NCBI GenBank assembly: GCA_019456185.1
Contig: VRUH01000011.1
Span: 1 to 43,965 of the forward strand
Direction of reading: 5' to 3'
DNA: 43,965 nucleotides
Source of the DNA: Candidatus Glassbacteria bacterium
GTDB taxonomy: Bacteria; Gemmatimonadota; Glassbacteria; GWA2-58-10
Each line of letters begins with the position of its first letter. The stretch's first letter is position 1. Below are positions 5,452 to 14,157 of this stretch, in pieces. The position numbers were made by a program, and so were the translations under genes. The notes under the pieces were generated by a model, which was not told where the DNA came from, did no database searches, and saw nothing but the letters and a program-made list of their open reading frames with translations.

Positions 5452-7782
5452 TTACTTCAGCATGACCATCTTGCGGGTCTGGGTGAAGTCTCCGGAGACC
5501 ATGCGGTAGAAGTAGACACCGCTGGAAACTTTCTGCCCGTTCTCGTTGGTGCCGTCCCAGAATACGGTGTAGGTGCCGGATTCCCTGGCGCCGTCCACCA
5601 GGGAGCGGACCAGGCGGCCGCGCACGTCGTAGACCTTCAACGTAACCTGGCCGGCCTTGCCCTCGGCCACCGCGAACTGGATCGTGGTGCTCGGGTTGAA
5701 CGGGTTGGGAGCGTTCTGGCCGAGAGTGAAAGCCTTCGGCAGGCTGCTCGCACCGCTGCCGTCACCGAACAGTGCGACCTGGAAGGCCGCTGCCTGCTCG
5801 CTTGTCAGCTCCAGCTGCTCCATCACGCTCTGGACATACTGGATCTGATCGGCGCTCAGGTCCATCCGGGTGTGGATCAGTTCCACGCCGCCGGTCGCGG
5901 CCAACATCGTGCCGCCGCAGGAGCCGGCCCACATATCGCTCAGAACTTTGAGCACGTCGTTGAAGTCATAGACGTAGTCGCCGTTGCGATCGATACAGGC
6001 CTGGGTGTTGTCCTCGGCGCCCATCAGGATCAGCTTGACAGCGTCGGCGATACCGAGCTTGCCGTCGCCGTTGATGTCGCAGCTCAGGCACTCGGCACTG
6101 GCGAGCACGCGCTCGAGAGCGTCAGCCAGCAGGGCGACGGACATTGCCGGATTGTGCACACCCTTACTGCCATCGTAGTCGACGATGTACCAGTTGAATG
6201 CTGCTGTCAACTGATCGGGTGTGATGTAGTTGTCCAGCACGTCGGCGCTGTCGTATGCGGGCAGACCTGCCAGACGGCCGCTACGGACTACAGGAAGTCT
6301 TACCTGCAGCTCGTTGAGCATCAGGCTGACCTTGGTCTGCACGCCGTGATAATCGAAATCCTCGCCGATGCCGGGATGGCACTCGGTGCAGGCGTCGGTG
6401 AGGTGAACATCTTCCGTCATTACCACGGTGTTAACCGTATCGCCGGCGGAACGGTGCATCTTGAAAGTATGCCCGCCAACGATATTAGCCAATTCACCTT
6501 CGGCTTCAGCCATGTGGCAGTTGACGCAGCGCTTTTCATTCAGCGTGCCGTGAGGATTACTGGCAGGCATCGTCTTGTCGGGGTTCATCCAACCGGCCAT
6601 GTTGTCCAGCATCTCGGTCTGGTGCGAATGGTGAGGCACCTTGCCGGGATAGTCCCTGCCATTGCGGAAGTGATGGCAGACCGTGCAGGCCTGTGACGCG
6701 GTACCGTCGGTCTTGTACTTCGGCTCTCCGGTCTCATCGTCCAGGTAGCTGTAATCGCCTGCAAGGCGGAGCTGGTGTTCCACGGTCTCTTTGTGCGGAT
6801 CGTGGCAGACAACGCAGGACTGGCCGTTGGGAACCGTGTACGGAGCGGTGAGTTCTACCTGCTCGATATTCTGCTCGAAGAATCCCTCGGCGGTGTGGCA
6901 GCCCACGCAGGAGCCGCTCCCGGCGAAATGCTCATCGGGCGAGACATCGCTGCCGTGCGCAGAGGTAACCCACTGGGTCGCCTGTGGATGGTGGCTCGGG
7001 GAGTCGTGGCAGTATTTACACAGCTCGCCGGACTTGGTAACCGAAAGCTTGGTTACGTTGGACGGGTGCTCGCTGCCCGGGCCGTGGCAGGACTCGCACT
7101 GCACGCTGGCCATCTCGGCCGTGGCCGGGTAGTTGTCCACCAGGTCCTGATAGTTGCCGACCATCAGGCTGTCGGGATAGAGCCAGCCCTCGGCCAGAGC
7201 CTCGTCATCGAAGCCGCCGTTGACAGCCATCGAGTCGGGATCGTAACCGGTTGTGTGGCAGCTGTTACACGACTCCCTGATATGGCTGCTGGTCACGCCG
7301 TCCAGGTCGCGCTCGGTGATCGTGGCGTGGCCGGTGGCCAGCCAGTCGGTGTGCTTTTCCGCGTGGCACAGTGCGCAGTTGCCGGCGGTGATACCGACAT
7401 AGTTGGCGCCGTTGATCACCTGCGTGGCCGTGCTTGCCGCACCCTCGCCATCGGTGTAATCCAGGGTAACGGTGTACTCGCCGACCATGTCAACCACGAA
7501 ATACACTTCGCGGTCGGTGGTGCCGCTCAACTCGGCCGCGGAACCCACCGGAGCGGTCAGGCTCCAGGCATAGGTTCCTTCGTGAAGGCTCATCAGGTAG
7601 GACGGCTGCCCTACGCCGATCACCGACAACGGAGCTGCACGCTGGGTCGTCAGTTCGTAGCGCTCCACGTCCTCGTCCGAGTAACCCTTCAGCTTGATCT
7701 GTGCATCGTTGGCAAATGCCGCCGATGTCATCAACAGACACAAGCTGAGCGTCATTAAAATAAGCATCAATTTCCGGGACAT
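5452..7782 (-). CDS. Secreted nonaheme cytochrome c with dockerin-like repeats and C-terminal sorting domain
   Basis: The 776-residue protein has a signal peptide (about 1-24), an Ig-like N-terminal region (to about 125), nine CxxCH motifs between about residues 135 and 470, and a pair of dockerin-like Ca2+-binding loops (DINGDGKLGIADAVKLI and DRNGDYVYDFNDVLKVL). The C-terminal sorting/FlgD-like domain of about 90 residues starts near NAPNPFNPSTT and ends TRKMVMLK. That tail type directs outer-membrane passage through type IX secretion in FCB bacteria (family knowledge), so the cytochrome should be on the cell surface. The ATG at 7782 has GAGGT upstream; 26 extra residues from an earlier start would precede the signal peptide. 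Likely role: extracellular electron transfer or a surface multiheme reductase. Confidence 0.9.
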   Translation of the reverse strand: MSRKLMLILMTLSLCLLMTSAAFANDAQIKLKGYSDEDVERYELTTQRAAPLSVIGVGQPSYLMSLHEGTYAWSLTAPVGSAAELSGTTDREVYFVVDMVGEYTVTLDYTDGEGAASTATQVINGANYVGITAGNCALCHAEKHTDWLATGHATITERDLDGVTSSHIRESCNSCHTTGYDPDSMAVNGGFDDEALAEGWLYPDSLMVGNYQDLVDNYPATAEMASVQCESCHGPGSEHPSNVTKLSVTKSGELCKYCHDSPSHHPQATQWVTSAHGSDVSPDEHFAGSGSCVGCHTAEGFFEQNIEQVELTAPYTVPNGQSCVVCHDPHKETVEHQLRLAGDYSYLDDETGEPKYKTDGTASQACTVCHHFRNGRDYPGKVPHHSHQTEMLDNMAGWMNPDKTMPASNPHGTLNEKRCVNCHMAEAEGELANIVGGHTFKMHRSAGDTVNTVVMTEDVHLTDACTECHPGIGEDFDYHGVQTKVSLMLNELQVRLPVVRSGRLAGLPAYDSADVLDNYITPDQLTAAFNWYIVDYDGSKGVHNPAMSVALLADALERVLASAECLSCDINGDGKLGIADAVKLILMGAEDNTQACIDRNGDYVYDFNDVLKVLSDMWAGSCGGTMLAATGGVELIHTRMDLSADQIQYVQSVMEQLELTSEQAAAFQVALFGDGSGASSLPKAFTLGQNAPNPFNPSTTIQFAVAEGKAGQVTLKVYDVRGRLVRSLVDGARESGTYTVFWDGTNENGQKVSSGVYFYRMVSGDFTQTRKMVMLK

Positions 7783-7893
7783 TTTACCTCTCCATTTTAA
7801 TGGAGCAACTCTTAAAAACGTATCGCGGGAGCGAATACACCCGCTGAGGGTGGGAAACATCCGGGCCTGGAACGCTCACTGAACCGGGCCCGG

Positions 7894-7941
7894 TTAGGGG
7901 AACATGGTTGACGTCCCCTGATAGTAACTGCTCTGCTGCAT
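7894..7941 (-). other. Possible 15-codon leader ORF upstream of the secreted cytochrome
   Basis: On the minus strand an AAGGAGG (7945-7951) sits 3 bases before an ATG that opens a 15-codon frame (MQQSSYYQGTSTMFP). Its 3' half overlaps a hairpin (AGGGGA 7896-7901 / TCCCCT 7914-7919) and abuts a perfect 14-bp palindrome (7882-7895). It may be a regulatory leader peptide or a chance frame. The Shine-Dalgarno is strong but the spacing is short. Confidence 0.3.
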
Positions 7942-7992
7942 ATGCCTCCTTATTCAGTGGTTTCACGTTTCGGGTCGAAGCCTTCTGTCAAT

Positions 7993-8342
7993 TCAGGACA
8001 ACTCGGCTTCCAGGATTCGGCTCACTTCATTCTCATCGAGACCGTAGAGATCCACCAGACCTGAGCGAACCATCGCCGGACCCCCTGAGAAACTTCCCGT
8101 TGGTGACGCGATAGAAAATCCTCTGCCCCTCCTTGCGGGAAGTGATAATTCCCCGGTCCTTGATGATCCGCAGGTCCCGGGAGACACTTGACATGCTCAC
8201 GATAGCCGAGCATGCAGAGAATTTTCAACCTGATGGCATTCCGGAAAACAGAGCAAAAATCCGCCTGGTTACTGAACAACTCGTCGAGACAGACGCCTTG
8301 CGGGGTTAATGTCATCGATTCAGCCATGGTACCGTTTTCCAC
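7993..8342 (-). pseudogene. Decayed ArsR-family winged-helix regulator (two frameshifts, HTH deletion)
   Basis: Three reading frames join to an ArsR-like protein. The first (from GTG 8342 or ATG 8327) gives the N-terminal part ending FRNAIRLKILCMLGYREH. The second continues with the recognition helix and wing (SSVSRDLRIIKDRGIITSRKEGQRIFYRV). The third gives the C-terminus (MVRSGLVDLYGLDENEVSRILEAELS, ending 7993). Each join is a single-base shift, and about 10-15 residues of the first HTH helix seem to be missing at the first join. It is either a real pseudogene or affected by assembly errors. The deletion argues for true decay. It lies upstream of, and in the same direction as, the secreted cytochrome gene. 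Confidence 0.7.
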
Positions 8343-8419
8343 ACGAAAAGATAAATGATTCTCAATCTCTTCAGAAAATGCCGGCTACTGGTGCATTTCC
8401 CCTCTTAAAAGGATATTCT

Positions 8420-8448
8420 AAATTACTAAATTGATAAAACTTTGTCAA
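8420..8448 (-). promoter_or_regulatory. Sigma-70-type promoter reading toward the ArsR remnant
   Basis: On the minus strand, TTGACA (8443-8448) and TAATTT (8420-8425) are separated by exactly 17 bases. It points at the decayed regulator starting at 8342, so transcription into that region, and possibly on to the cytochrome gene, may persist. Confidence 0.55.
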
Positions 8449-8605
8449 TAGTAAACCCTGATTTAATTTACTCGAACAAGCTCCAATGTTTTTTCCAGTG
8501 CTGCATTGCCAGAGGCTTTTTTCCATTTCTTTCAACGGAATCCGGCCCGAAAAGATTACCTGTCATTAACTATCAGATCCGCTACCTGGGACCCGCATTG
8601 AAATA

Positions 8606-8634
8606 TTGACCTGACGCGGCAATTGCTTTATCAA
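8606..8634 (+). promoter_or_regulatory. Candidate promoter of the esterase gene
   Basis: TTGACC (8606-8611) and TATCAA (8629-8634) with 17-base spacing place a start about 50 bases before the esterase ATG. The remainder of 8449-8605 is AT-rich and shows no gene. Confidence 0.45.
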
Positions 8635-8690
8635 TTAAGCTGCTTTTCCCCACGGTATCGTCTTGTCGTCAATCTGACGGATTCCGCGTG

Positions 8691-10055
8691 ATGTCATGCA
8701 GTTCCTACATTCGCCGGCTCCTTGTATCGATAAGCCTGGCGGCCGCTGTTTCCTCGACCCCTGCTCCCGCGGCGGCCTGGGACAGAGGTACGGTCGCCTA
8801 TGGCGGCCCGCGCGCCGAACTGGCTCCCGTTCTGCCGGATAGTTCCTCTCATCTGCTGGGAGGTTCCGTTTCCGGACCGAAAGTGGGGATCCGGATTTCA
8901 AACCTGACCGGCCGGAGGATTGAACGCGCGTTCCTGTATCTCGGGATCACCGATTTCAGCGGCCGCGGAATCCAGGACTTCAAACTGGAAACCAGCCTGA
9001 ACGCCTCCGGGGATACCGTGCTTTATGTCGATGCGGACGGGCTGGCCGGCTTGCCTGGGTTTTACGACGTTCGCGCGCTGCTGTTCAACAGCGGACAGGA
9101 ACTGGGGGAGCTGGAGTTCTCGTTCGGCTACGATCTGACCGGCCTTGACCACGACTACTCTCCCCCGCTCGATTTCGACAGCTTCTGGCGGGCCACGCTG
9201 GACAGCCTGAACGCAGTGCCCCCGGCACTCAGCACTGTTCCGGACAGCGAACGCAGCAGCGACGAGGTGGAAGTTTACCGGATCAGCTACTCCAGTCTGC
9301 ATGGGGTCCGGGTAGACGGTTGGCTGACATTGCCGACCGCCGGGAAAGGTCCCCTCGCGGGTCTCGCCTTCTTTCCGGGTTACAGTTCCGGGCGGATCAG
9401 TCCGGCGACAGACTACTCACGGCGGGGCTATGCCGCAATCAGCATCCAGGTCCGGGGTTATGAGGTTGACCGGGAAAGCTACCCCGAGAACAACAGCCGT
9501 TACATGACTATCGGTTGTGAGCGGCCGGAGAGTTATATTTATCGCGAGATCGTCTGTCACTGCCTGCGGGCGGTCGATTTGCTGGCCGCTCGCCCGGAGG
9601 TTGACGAAAACCGGATCGGTGTTGTGGGCGGCAGCCAGGGCGGCGGGCTGGGCCTGCTGGTGGCTGGGCTCGACCCGCGGGTCGCCGCGGTGGTGGCAAG
9701 TGTGCCGTTCCTGACCGACTTCGAGCGTTCGATGACGATGAGCGGAGCGCCGTTCCGCGACCTGGTGCGCTATATCGAGCAAAAGCCCGGCAGCCGGGAT
9801 CAGGTAATGAACACCGTGCGCTATTTCGATACCGTCAGCCTGGCCGGCCGGATCAAGGCCCCGGTGATCGTTTCGGCCGGGCTGTTCGACCGCACCTGCC
9901 CGGTGCCTTCAATTTACAGGATGTACCACGAACTTGGCTCGGTGGACAAGCGGATTGAAATCTATCCCTGGCTCGACCACCTCGAGGTCGGACGTCCGTT
10001 CATGCCCGTGGCCCGCCAGTGGCTGGCCGCCCATCTGCCGCCTTATGGAAATTGA
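8691..10055 (+). CDS. Secreted acetyl xylan esterase / cephalosporin-C deacetylase (AXE1) family hydrolase
   Basis: The 454-residue protein has a signal peptide (about 1-29, PAPAAAW), a beta-rich N-terminal domain to about residue 150, then an AXE1-type alpha/beta-hydrolase domain. Visible landmarks are LDFDSFWRATL at its start, the oxyanion strand FFPGYSS, and the nucleophile motif GGSQGG with Ser315. Asp400 (GLFDRTC) and His430 (LDHLE) complete the triad. The family removes acetyl groups from xylan and related sugars. Its export here suits polysaccharide deacetylation outside the cytoplasm. A GTG at 8688 directly precedes the chosen ATG. The extra N-terminal domain makes it longer than the roughly 320-residue cytoplasmic members. 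Confidence 0.87.
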   Translation: MSCSSYIRRLLVSISLAAAVSSTPAPAAAWDRGTVAYGGPRAELAPVLPDSSSHLLGGSVSGPKVGIRISNLTGRRIERAFLYLGITDFSGRGIQDFKLETSLNASGDTVLYVDADGLAGLPGFYDVRALLFNSGQELGELEFSFGYDLTGLDHDYSPPLDFDSFWRATLDSLNAVPPALSTVPDSERSSDEVEVYRISYSSLHGVRVDGWLTLPTAGKGPLAGLAFFPGYSSGRISPATDYSRRGYAAISIQVRGYEVDRESYPENNSRYMTIGCERPESYIYREIVCHCLRAVDLLAARPEVDENRIGVVGGSQGGGLGLLVAGLDPRVAAVVASVPFLTDFERSMTMSGAPFRDLVRYIEQKPGSRDQVMNTVRYFDTVSLAGRIKAPVIVSAGLFDRTCPVPSIYRMYHELGSVDKRIEIYPWLDHLEVGRPFMPVARQWLAAHLPPYGN

Positions 10056-10091
10056 ACTCTTTAAAACTCAGACGAGGTATCCCGACTTACG

Positions 10092-11234
10092 ATGGACATT
10101 CCCGGATTAGATAATTTCCTCCAGGGCCGGTTCATGGGGCAGGAAATCTACCGCTACCTGATGGCCTTCGGCGTGGTGCTGGCCTCGCTGGTGGCCCGCC
10201 GCGTGTTCGACAAGGTGATCTCCCGCACCCTGCGTCGCTGGGCGGAAAAAACATCGTTCAAGTACGATGATATCCTGATCGAGTCGCTGATCCCCCCGGT
10301 CAACGCGCTGGTGTTCAGCCTGGGTATCTTTTTCGCTATATTCAGTTTCAGGCTGCCGACCGACCCCTACGACTTGCCGCGGACAATCACCCAGGCCTAC
10401 CATGTCACTCTCTCGCTGATCGGCGTCTGGGTGGCGTATCGCCTCTGCGACCTGATCGCCGAGGTCACCCGCAGTTTCCTGGCCCGGCAGGACGAGGAGC
10501 TGGCCGACCATTTCACTCCGCTGGTCCGCCAGGCGATCCGGGTCACGGTGACGCTGGTCGGCGGTATCATGATCATTCAGAACCTGGGCTACTCGGTAAC
10601 CAGCCTGGTGGCCGGCCTGGGGATCGGCGGCCTGGCGATCGCCCTGGCGGCCCAGGACACGGTGGCCAACCTGCTCGGCACGGTGGTGATGTTTACCGAC
10701 AAGCCATTCAAGATCGGCGACTGGGTCAAGTTCAACGAGGTTAACGGGTTCGTGGAAGCGTTCGGTTTCCGCAGTGTCAAGGTGCGCACCTGGTCAAATA
10801 CCCTACTCTATGTCCCGAACAAGATGGTGACCAGCGAGATAATCGAAAACTGCACCAGCATGCGCAAGCGCCGGGTCAAGATGACCGTGGGAGTGCAGTA
10901 CGACAGCCCGCCGAAGGCGGTGAGCGAGCTGGTGCGGCGGATCGAGGAGCTGCTGAAAAACGACGAGGGCGTGAACCAGGAATACATGCTGGTCAAGTTT
11001 ACGGATTTCGGACCCAGCTCGCTGGATATCTTCATCTACTATTTCACCTCCAGCACTGTCTGGGCCGAGTACCTGGAGGTCCGCCAGCGGATCAACCTGG
11101 CGATCATGGAGCTGGTGGAAGAACTCGGTCTGTCGTTCGCATTCCCCAGCCGGACGCTCTATTTCGGAAACCGGCTTGAACTCAGCGATTCGCGCGGCGA
11201 CCTCCGCTCCGGCCATCCCGGCGGCGATTCATGA
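10092..11234 (+). CDS. MscS-family mechanosensitive ion channel
   Basis: The 380-residue protein has four N-terminal membrane helices (about residues 15-170). The pore-lining Gly/Ala-rich helix is GLGIGGLAIALAAQDTVANL, followed directly by the signature beta domain (FTDKPFKIGDWV) and the mixed C-terminal domain. The longer N-terminus with an extra helix resembles the YbdG/Ynai-type subfamily more than minimal MscS (inference). Such channels release osmolytes from the cytoplasm on hypo-osmotic shock. It lies 36 bases after the esterase gene with only a weak ribosome-binding site, and 30 bases before the kinase gene, so a shared transcript is likely. Confidence 0.9.
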   Translation: MDIPGLDNFLQGRFMGQEIYRYLMAFGVVLASLVARRVFDKVISRTLRRWAEKTSFKYDDILIESLIPPVNALVFSLGIFFAIFSFRLPTDPYDLPRTITQAYHVTLSLIGVWVAYRLCDLIAEVTRSFLARQDEELADHFTPLVRQAIRVTVTLVGGIMIIQNLGYSVTSLVAGLGIGGLAIALAAQDTVANLLGTVVMFTDKPFKIGDWVKFNEVNGFVEAFGFRSVKVRTWSNTLLYVPNKMVTSEIIENCTSMRKRRVKMTVGVQYDSPPKAVSELVRRIEELLKNDEGVNQEYMLVKFTDFGPSSLDIFIYYFTSSTVWAEYLEVRQRINLAIMELVEELGLSFAFPSRTLYFGNRLELSDSRGDLRSGHPGGDS

Positions 11235-11264
11235 AAACGGTACCGTTAACCGGATGCGGTAACA

Positions 11265-12695
11265 ATGCGGCTTCTCACCATTGACTGCGGCACCTCGAGA
11301 ATCAAGGCAGGCGTATTCCATACCCCTAAGAAACTCAGAGCGCAGGGCCTGCTCTCAGGCGCCGTGCGTGCGCCGCTGCGGCTGTGGATCGAGGAGCTGA
11401 CGACCGTCCCCACCGAGGGCACACACGCCAGCCGCGACCGCACCCGGATCGACGTGGACAGTTACATGGACCGGGTCATCCGCCTGATCTGGCGGGTGGT
11501 GTCCGAGCTGAAAGAAGACGGGACCACTATCGATGCGCTCTGTCCGGCATTCAGCTGCCCCTCGCTGGTGGCGCTCGACAACCACCTGCGGCCCCTGCAT
11601 CCGGCCCTGACCCATGTCCACCGCGAGAGCATGCCGCACGCCCGTGAGCTTGTCAGCCAGATCGGCTGGGAAAACTGGCTGAAAAAAGCCGGCAACCTCC
11701 CGCTGCCCGGATCGATTACCGCCAGCAGCATGCGCTGGCTGGCCGCGCACCAGCCCCATGTCGCCGCCGTAGCCGCCCACTGGGTACAGTTGCACACGGT
11801 TCTGCTCCTCCGCCTGACCGGCGAACTGATTACCGACCATACCCAGGCAGCCTACACCGGGCTTTACGATTGCAGGGGAGCAAGCGGCTGGCTCGACGAC
11901 GGGTGGCTGGAGCAGTTGGGCGTCAGCCGGTCCCAGCTCCCCGAGATCGTCCCCGCCGACTCGATCGCCGGCAAACTCACCAGGCAGGCCGCCGCCGAAA
12001 CGGGTCTTAAAAAGGGTATCCCGGTAATCACCGGCGGCGCAGATATTCCCACCGGCCTGCTGGCCGCGGAGGAACTGCAGGCGGACTGCGCGCTGAACAT
12101 GAGCGGCAGCAGCGAGATCGTGGCCGCCAGTTGCGAGGGATGCCCGGAACCCGGCGAAAAATACCTGATCCGGCCGCACCTTCAGCCCGGACGATGGACC
12201 GTGGTGGTTGTCAGCCCGGTGGGCGGCGAAACCCTCTGCTGGTTCCGCGACAGGTTCTGCCGGGAAATCAGCCCGGGCAGGTTCTGGGACTGGGTGATGA
12301 AGCTGGAGGAAAGCGTGGACTCGGTGATCGGCAGCCAGTTGCTGGAGGAGGAGCAGGGCGAGAGCCTTGAATTGCTGCCCCACCTCTTCGGCGACATGCA
12401 CAGTTTCCAGCAGCGCAAGGCCGGGTTCGTGGGGCTTACCAGCTCCACCACTCGCGAGGACATGCTGTGCGCCGTGCTGGCCGCTTACAGACGCTGCCTG
12501 CGCGAGGCGGGACGTGACGTGGCCGCGGTGGTGGCTCGGCCCCTGTACGCGGCGGTCACCTCCGGCGGCTTCGATATCGCCTCGCTGGCCCACCACCGTC
12601 GCAGCGCGTTTTACCGCTCCAACCTGTTTCCGCTCGAAGCGGCGGTGATCCGCGGCGCGGCTGTGCTGGCTGCCCGCGCGCTGGAAAGATCCTGA
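11265..12695 (+). CDS. FGGY-family carbohydrate kinase
   Basis: The 476-residue protein opens with the ATP-site beta strand of the FGGY/ribokinase-actin fold (LLTIDCGTSRIKAGVF). It carries a substrate-side segment (PLPGSITASSMRWL) and ends with the second nucleotide-binding half (AVTSGGFDIASLAHHRRS and EAAVIRGAAVLAA). Length fits xylulokinase- or gluconokinase-type enzymes (about 480-500 residues). The substrate cannot be fixed from sequence. It follows the esterase and MscS genes on the same strand, so a role in pentose or other sugar phosphorylation is plausible. The gene ends just before the convergent terminator at 12737-12776. Confidence 0.85.
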   Translation: MRLLTIDCGTSRIKAGVFHTPKKLRAQGLLSGAVRAPLRLWIEELTTVPTEGTHASRDRTRIDVDSYMDRVIRLIWRVVSELKEDGTTIDALCPAFSCPSLVALDNHLRPLHPALTHVHRESMPHARELVSQIGWENWLKKAGNLPLPGSITASSMRWLAAHQPHVAAVAAHWVQLHTVLLLRLTGELITDHTQAAYTGLYDCRGASGWLDDGWLEQLGVSRSQLPEIVPADSIAGKLTRQAAAETGLKKGIPVITGGADIPTGLLAAEELQADCALNMSGSSEIVAASCEGCPEPGEKYLIRPHLQPGRWTVVVVSPVGGETLCWFRDRFCREISPGRFWDWVMKLEESVDSVIGSQLLEEEQGESLELLPHLFGDMHSFQQRKAGFVGLTSSTTREDMLCAVLAAYRRCLREAGRDVAAVVARPLYAAVTSGGFDIASLAHHRRSAFYRSNLFPLEAAVIRGAAVLAARALERS

Positions 12696-12736
12696 TTATT
12701 TAACTTATTCAACAACCCGGGAGAGTTACCTCCTTA

Positions 12737-12776
12737 GCAACAAAACGGGCGCACCCATGTGTGCGCCCGCGTTGCT
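12737..12776 (-). terminator. Hairpin terminator between convergent kinase and formamidase genes
   Basis: GGGCGCAC (12747-12754) pairs with GTGCGCCC (12761-12768), extended by C-G and by AGCAAC/GTTGCT at the base across a small internal loop. The T-rich flank (TTTTG) is on the minus-strand side, so it best serves the formamidase-family gene, though both genes converge on it. Confidence 0.65.
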
Positions 12777-12804
12777 GTTATGCTCATTTATGCCGACAGC
12801 CCGC

Positions 12805-13806
12805 TCAGACCCCGAACACCCAGCCGGGCACTTCCATCCGTGCGCCCTTGGTGGGATCGACTATCTGGTTGACCCGCAGGTCTCCCACCAGGTTCACCAG
12901 CGCGCGCGCCTCTTTTTTATCCCGTCCGCTGACCGCGCTAAGCAGTTCCACCATGTCGTCGGCGGCCTGCCAGCAGGCCTCGTTCAGATCCTTCATCGCG
13001 CTGACCGTGGCGACAAACTCCCGGCGCAGGATCACCGGCCTGGGCGACAGCGGCTCCGGCAGGGCGCGGAACCTGGCCAGGACCATCGAATCGCACTCCA
13101 GCCCCTGCCCCGCGATCTCGCCGTCACCCTGCAGGGCGTGAGTGTCGCCCATCCCGAACATCGCGCCCTCCACTCCCGCAGTGAACGCCACCGTGCTGCC
13201 CGCGCGGACCTCCTTGCAGTCCATGTTGCCGCCGGTCTCGCCGGGAGCGCGGGTGTCGAGGCTGCCGGATGCCGGAGCCACTCCCAGGCAGCCCAGCATC
13301 GGCGAGAGCGGTAGACGGAGATTGTCGCTGAACTGCACGTAACCGTCGGAAAACTCGTACACCCTGCCGCTGGAGTAACCCCAGTCGCCCACGTGGATCT
13401 CCAGGATATCCACCGCCACGCCATCGCCCGCCGCCACTCCCTTCACGTAAACGGGTCCGGTCTGCGGGTTGATCTTGTCGCCGGGACCCGCCTTGCGGAA
13501 CGTTCCCCCGCGGGTAACCAGCCCCGGCAGGCCGTGGCCCAGCTCCACCATCACGATTTCCCCCTGCTTCACCGTGTACGCCGGCTCCAGCTCCGGAGTC
13601 CACTCGGTAAAATCTTGCTCCTTGCCCAGCACCCGCACTCCGCTGGTGGACGGCTGGGAGGCGGTCAACACGCCGGGCGCCAGCTGGCGGTTTTTTTGCT
13701 GTGTTGAGCCGGCCATACCGGCTTCCCGTGCAGTTGCGTCACAGCCGGTGGCGATACTGCCCGCCGCCCCGGCGGCCAGGCACTTGAAAAACGTTCCGCG
13801 GTCCAT
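12805..13806 (-). CDS. Acetamidase/formamidase family protein, predicted lipoprotein
   Basis: The 333-residue protein has the family landmarks GHGLPGLVTRGG, DILEIHVGDWGY, the metal-site region GNMDCKEVRAGSTV and GMGDTHALQGDGEI. The family hydrolyses formamide or short amides to ammonia and acid in a Zn-dependent manner. Unusually, the N-terminus (RGTFFKCLAAGAAGSIATGC, Cys22) looks like a lipoprotein signal, so the mature enzyme would be tethered outside the cytoplasm. The ATG at 13806 has a very good GGAGGT site; a longer frame would add 22 residues before the signal. Amide substrate is unknown. Confidence 0.85.
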   Translation of the reverse strand: MDRGTFFKCLAAGAAGSIATGCDATAREAGMAGSTQQKNRQLAPGVLTASQPSTSGVRVLGKEQDFTEWTPELEPAYTVKQGEIVMVELGHGLPGLVTRGGTFRKAGPGDKINPQTGPVYVKGVAAGDGVAVDILEIHVGDWGYSSGRVYEFSDGYVQFSDNLRLPLSPMLGCLGVAPASGSLDTRAPGETGGNMDCKEVRAGSTVAFTAGVEGAMFGMGDTHALQGDGEIAGQGLECDSMVLARFRALPEPLSPRPVILRREFVATVSAMKDLNEACWQAADDMVELLSAVSGRDKKEARALVNLVGDLRVNQIVDPTKGARMEVPGWVFGV

Positions 13807-13979
13807 ATGTACCTCCACTGGTTTCCATAGTTGTCCTGAAATAGCACAACTCCACGTTGCCCGGCAATCCACTGGGTGTCAAGGGCAATTGCGTTCCGGT
13901 AGCAAAAAAGGCTATCGCGGAATTTCTCTTGAGCACAACCCGCATCGCGAGTACGTATCTTGAAAACCGCCGAGACTAC

Positions 13980-14019
13980 TATTCTCATAATTGTGATTCG
14001 TTTTTCGTATATGAGAATA
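13980..14019. repeat. 10-bp inverted repeat in an AT-rich intergenic region
   Basis: TATTCTCATA (13980-13989) and TATGAGAATA (14010-14019) are perfectly complementary with a 20-base spacer. It may be an operator for the downstream AT-rich orphan gene. The rest of 13807-14157 contains a possible -10 box (TATACT, 14116-14121) with a TTGCAT 19 bases upstream (14091-14096), and no other gene. Confidence 0.5.
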
Positions 14020-14157
14020 TTATTCTTACGCGGTAAAACTATCGAATTATATCCTGTGATTTTTCATACTGATAGCACATCTTCGACCTTTTGCATGATT
14101 TTTGCATGGTATAGGTATACTTGCTCCGTTCGTATTTTTGGGAGATTGGAGCGACAC

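Noticed and set aside
5260-6696. 478-codon plus-strand frame over the secreted cytochrome
   Set aside because: It lies opposite a gene with clear heme motifs, signal peptide and sorting domain. Its translation is low-complexity with no domain, as expected for an antisense shadow in GC-rich DNA.
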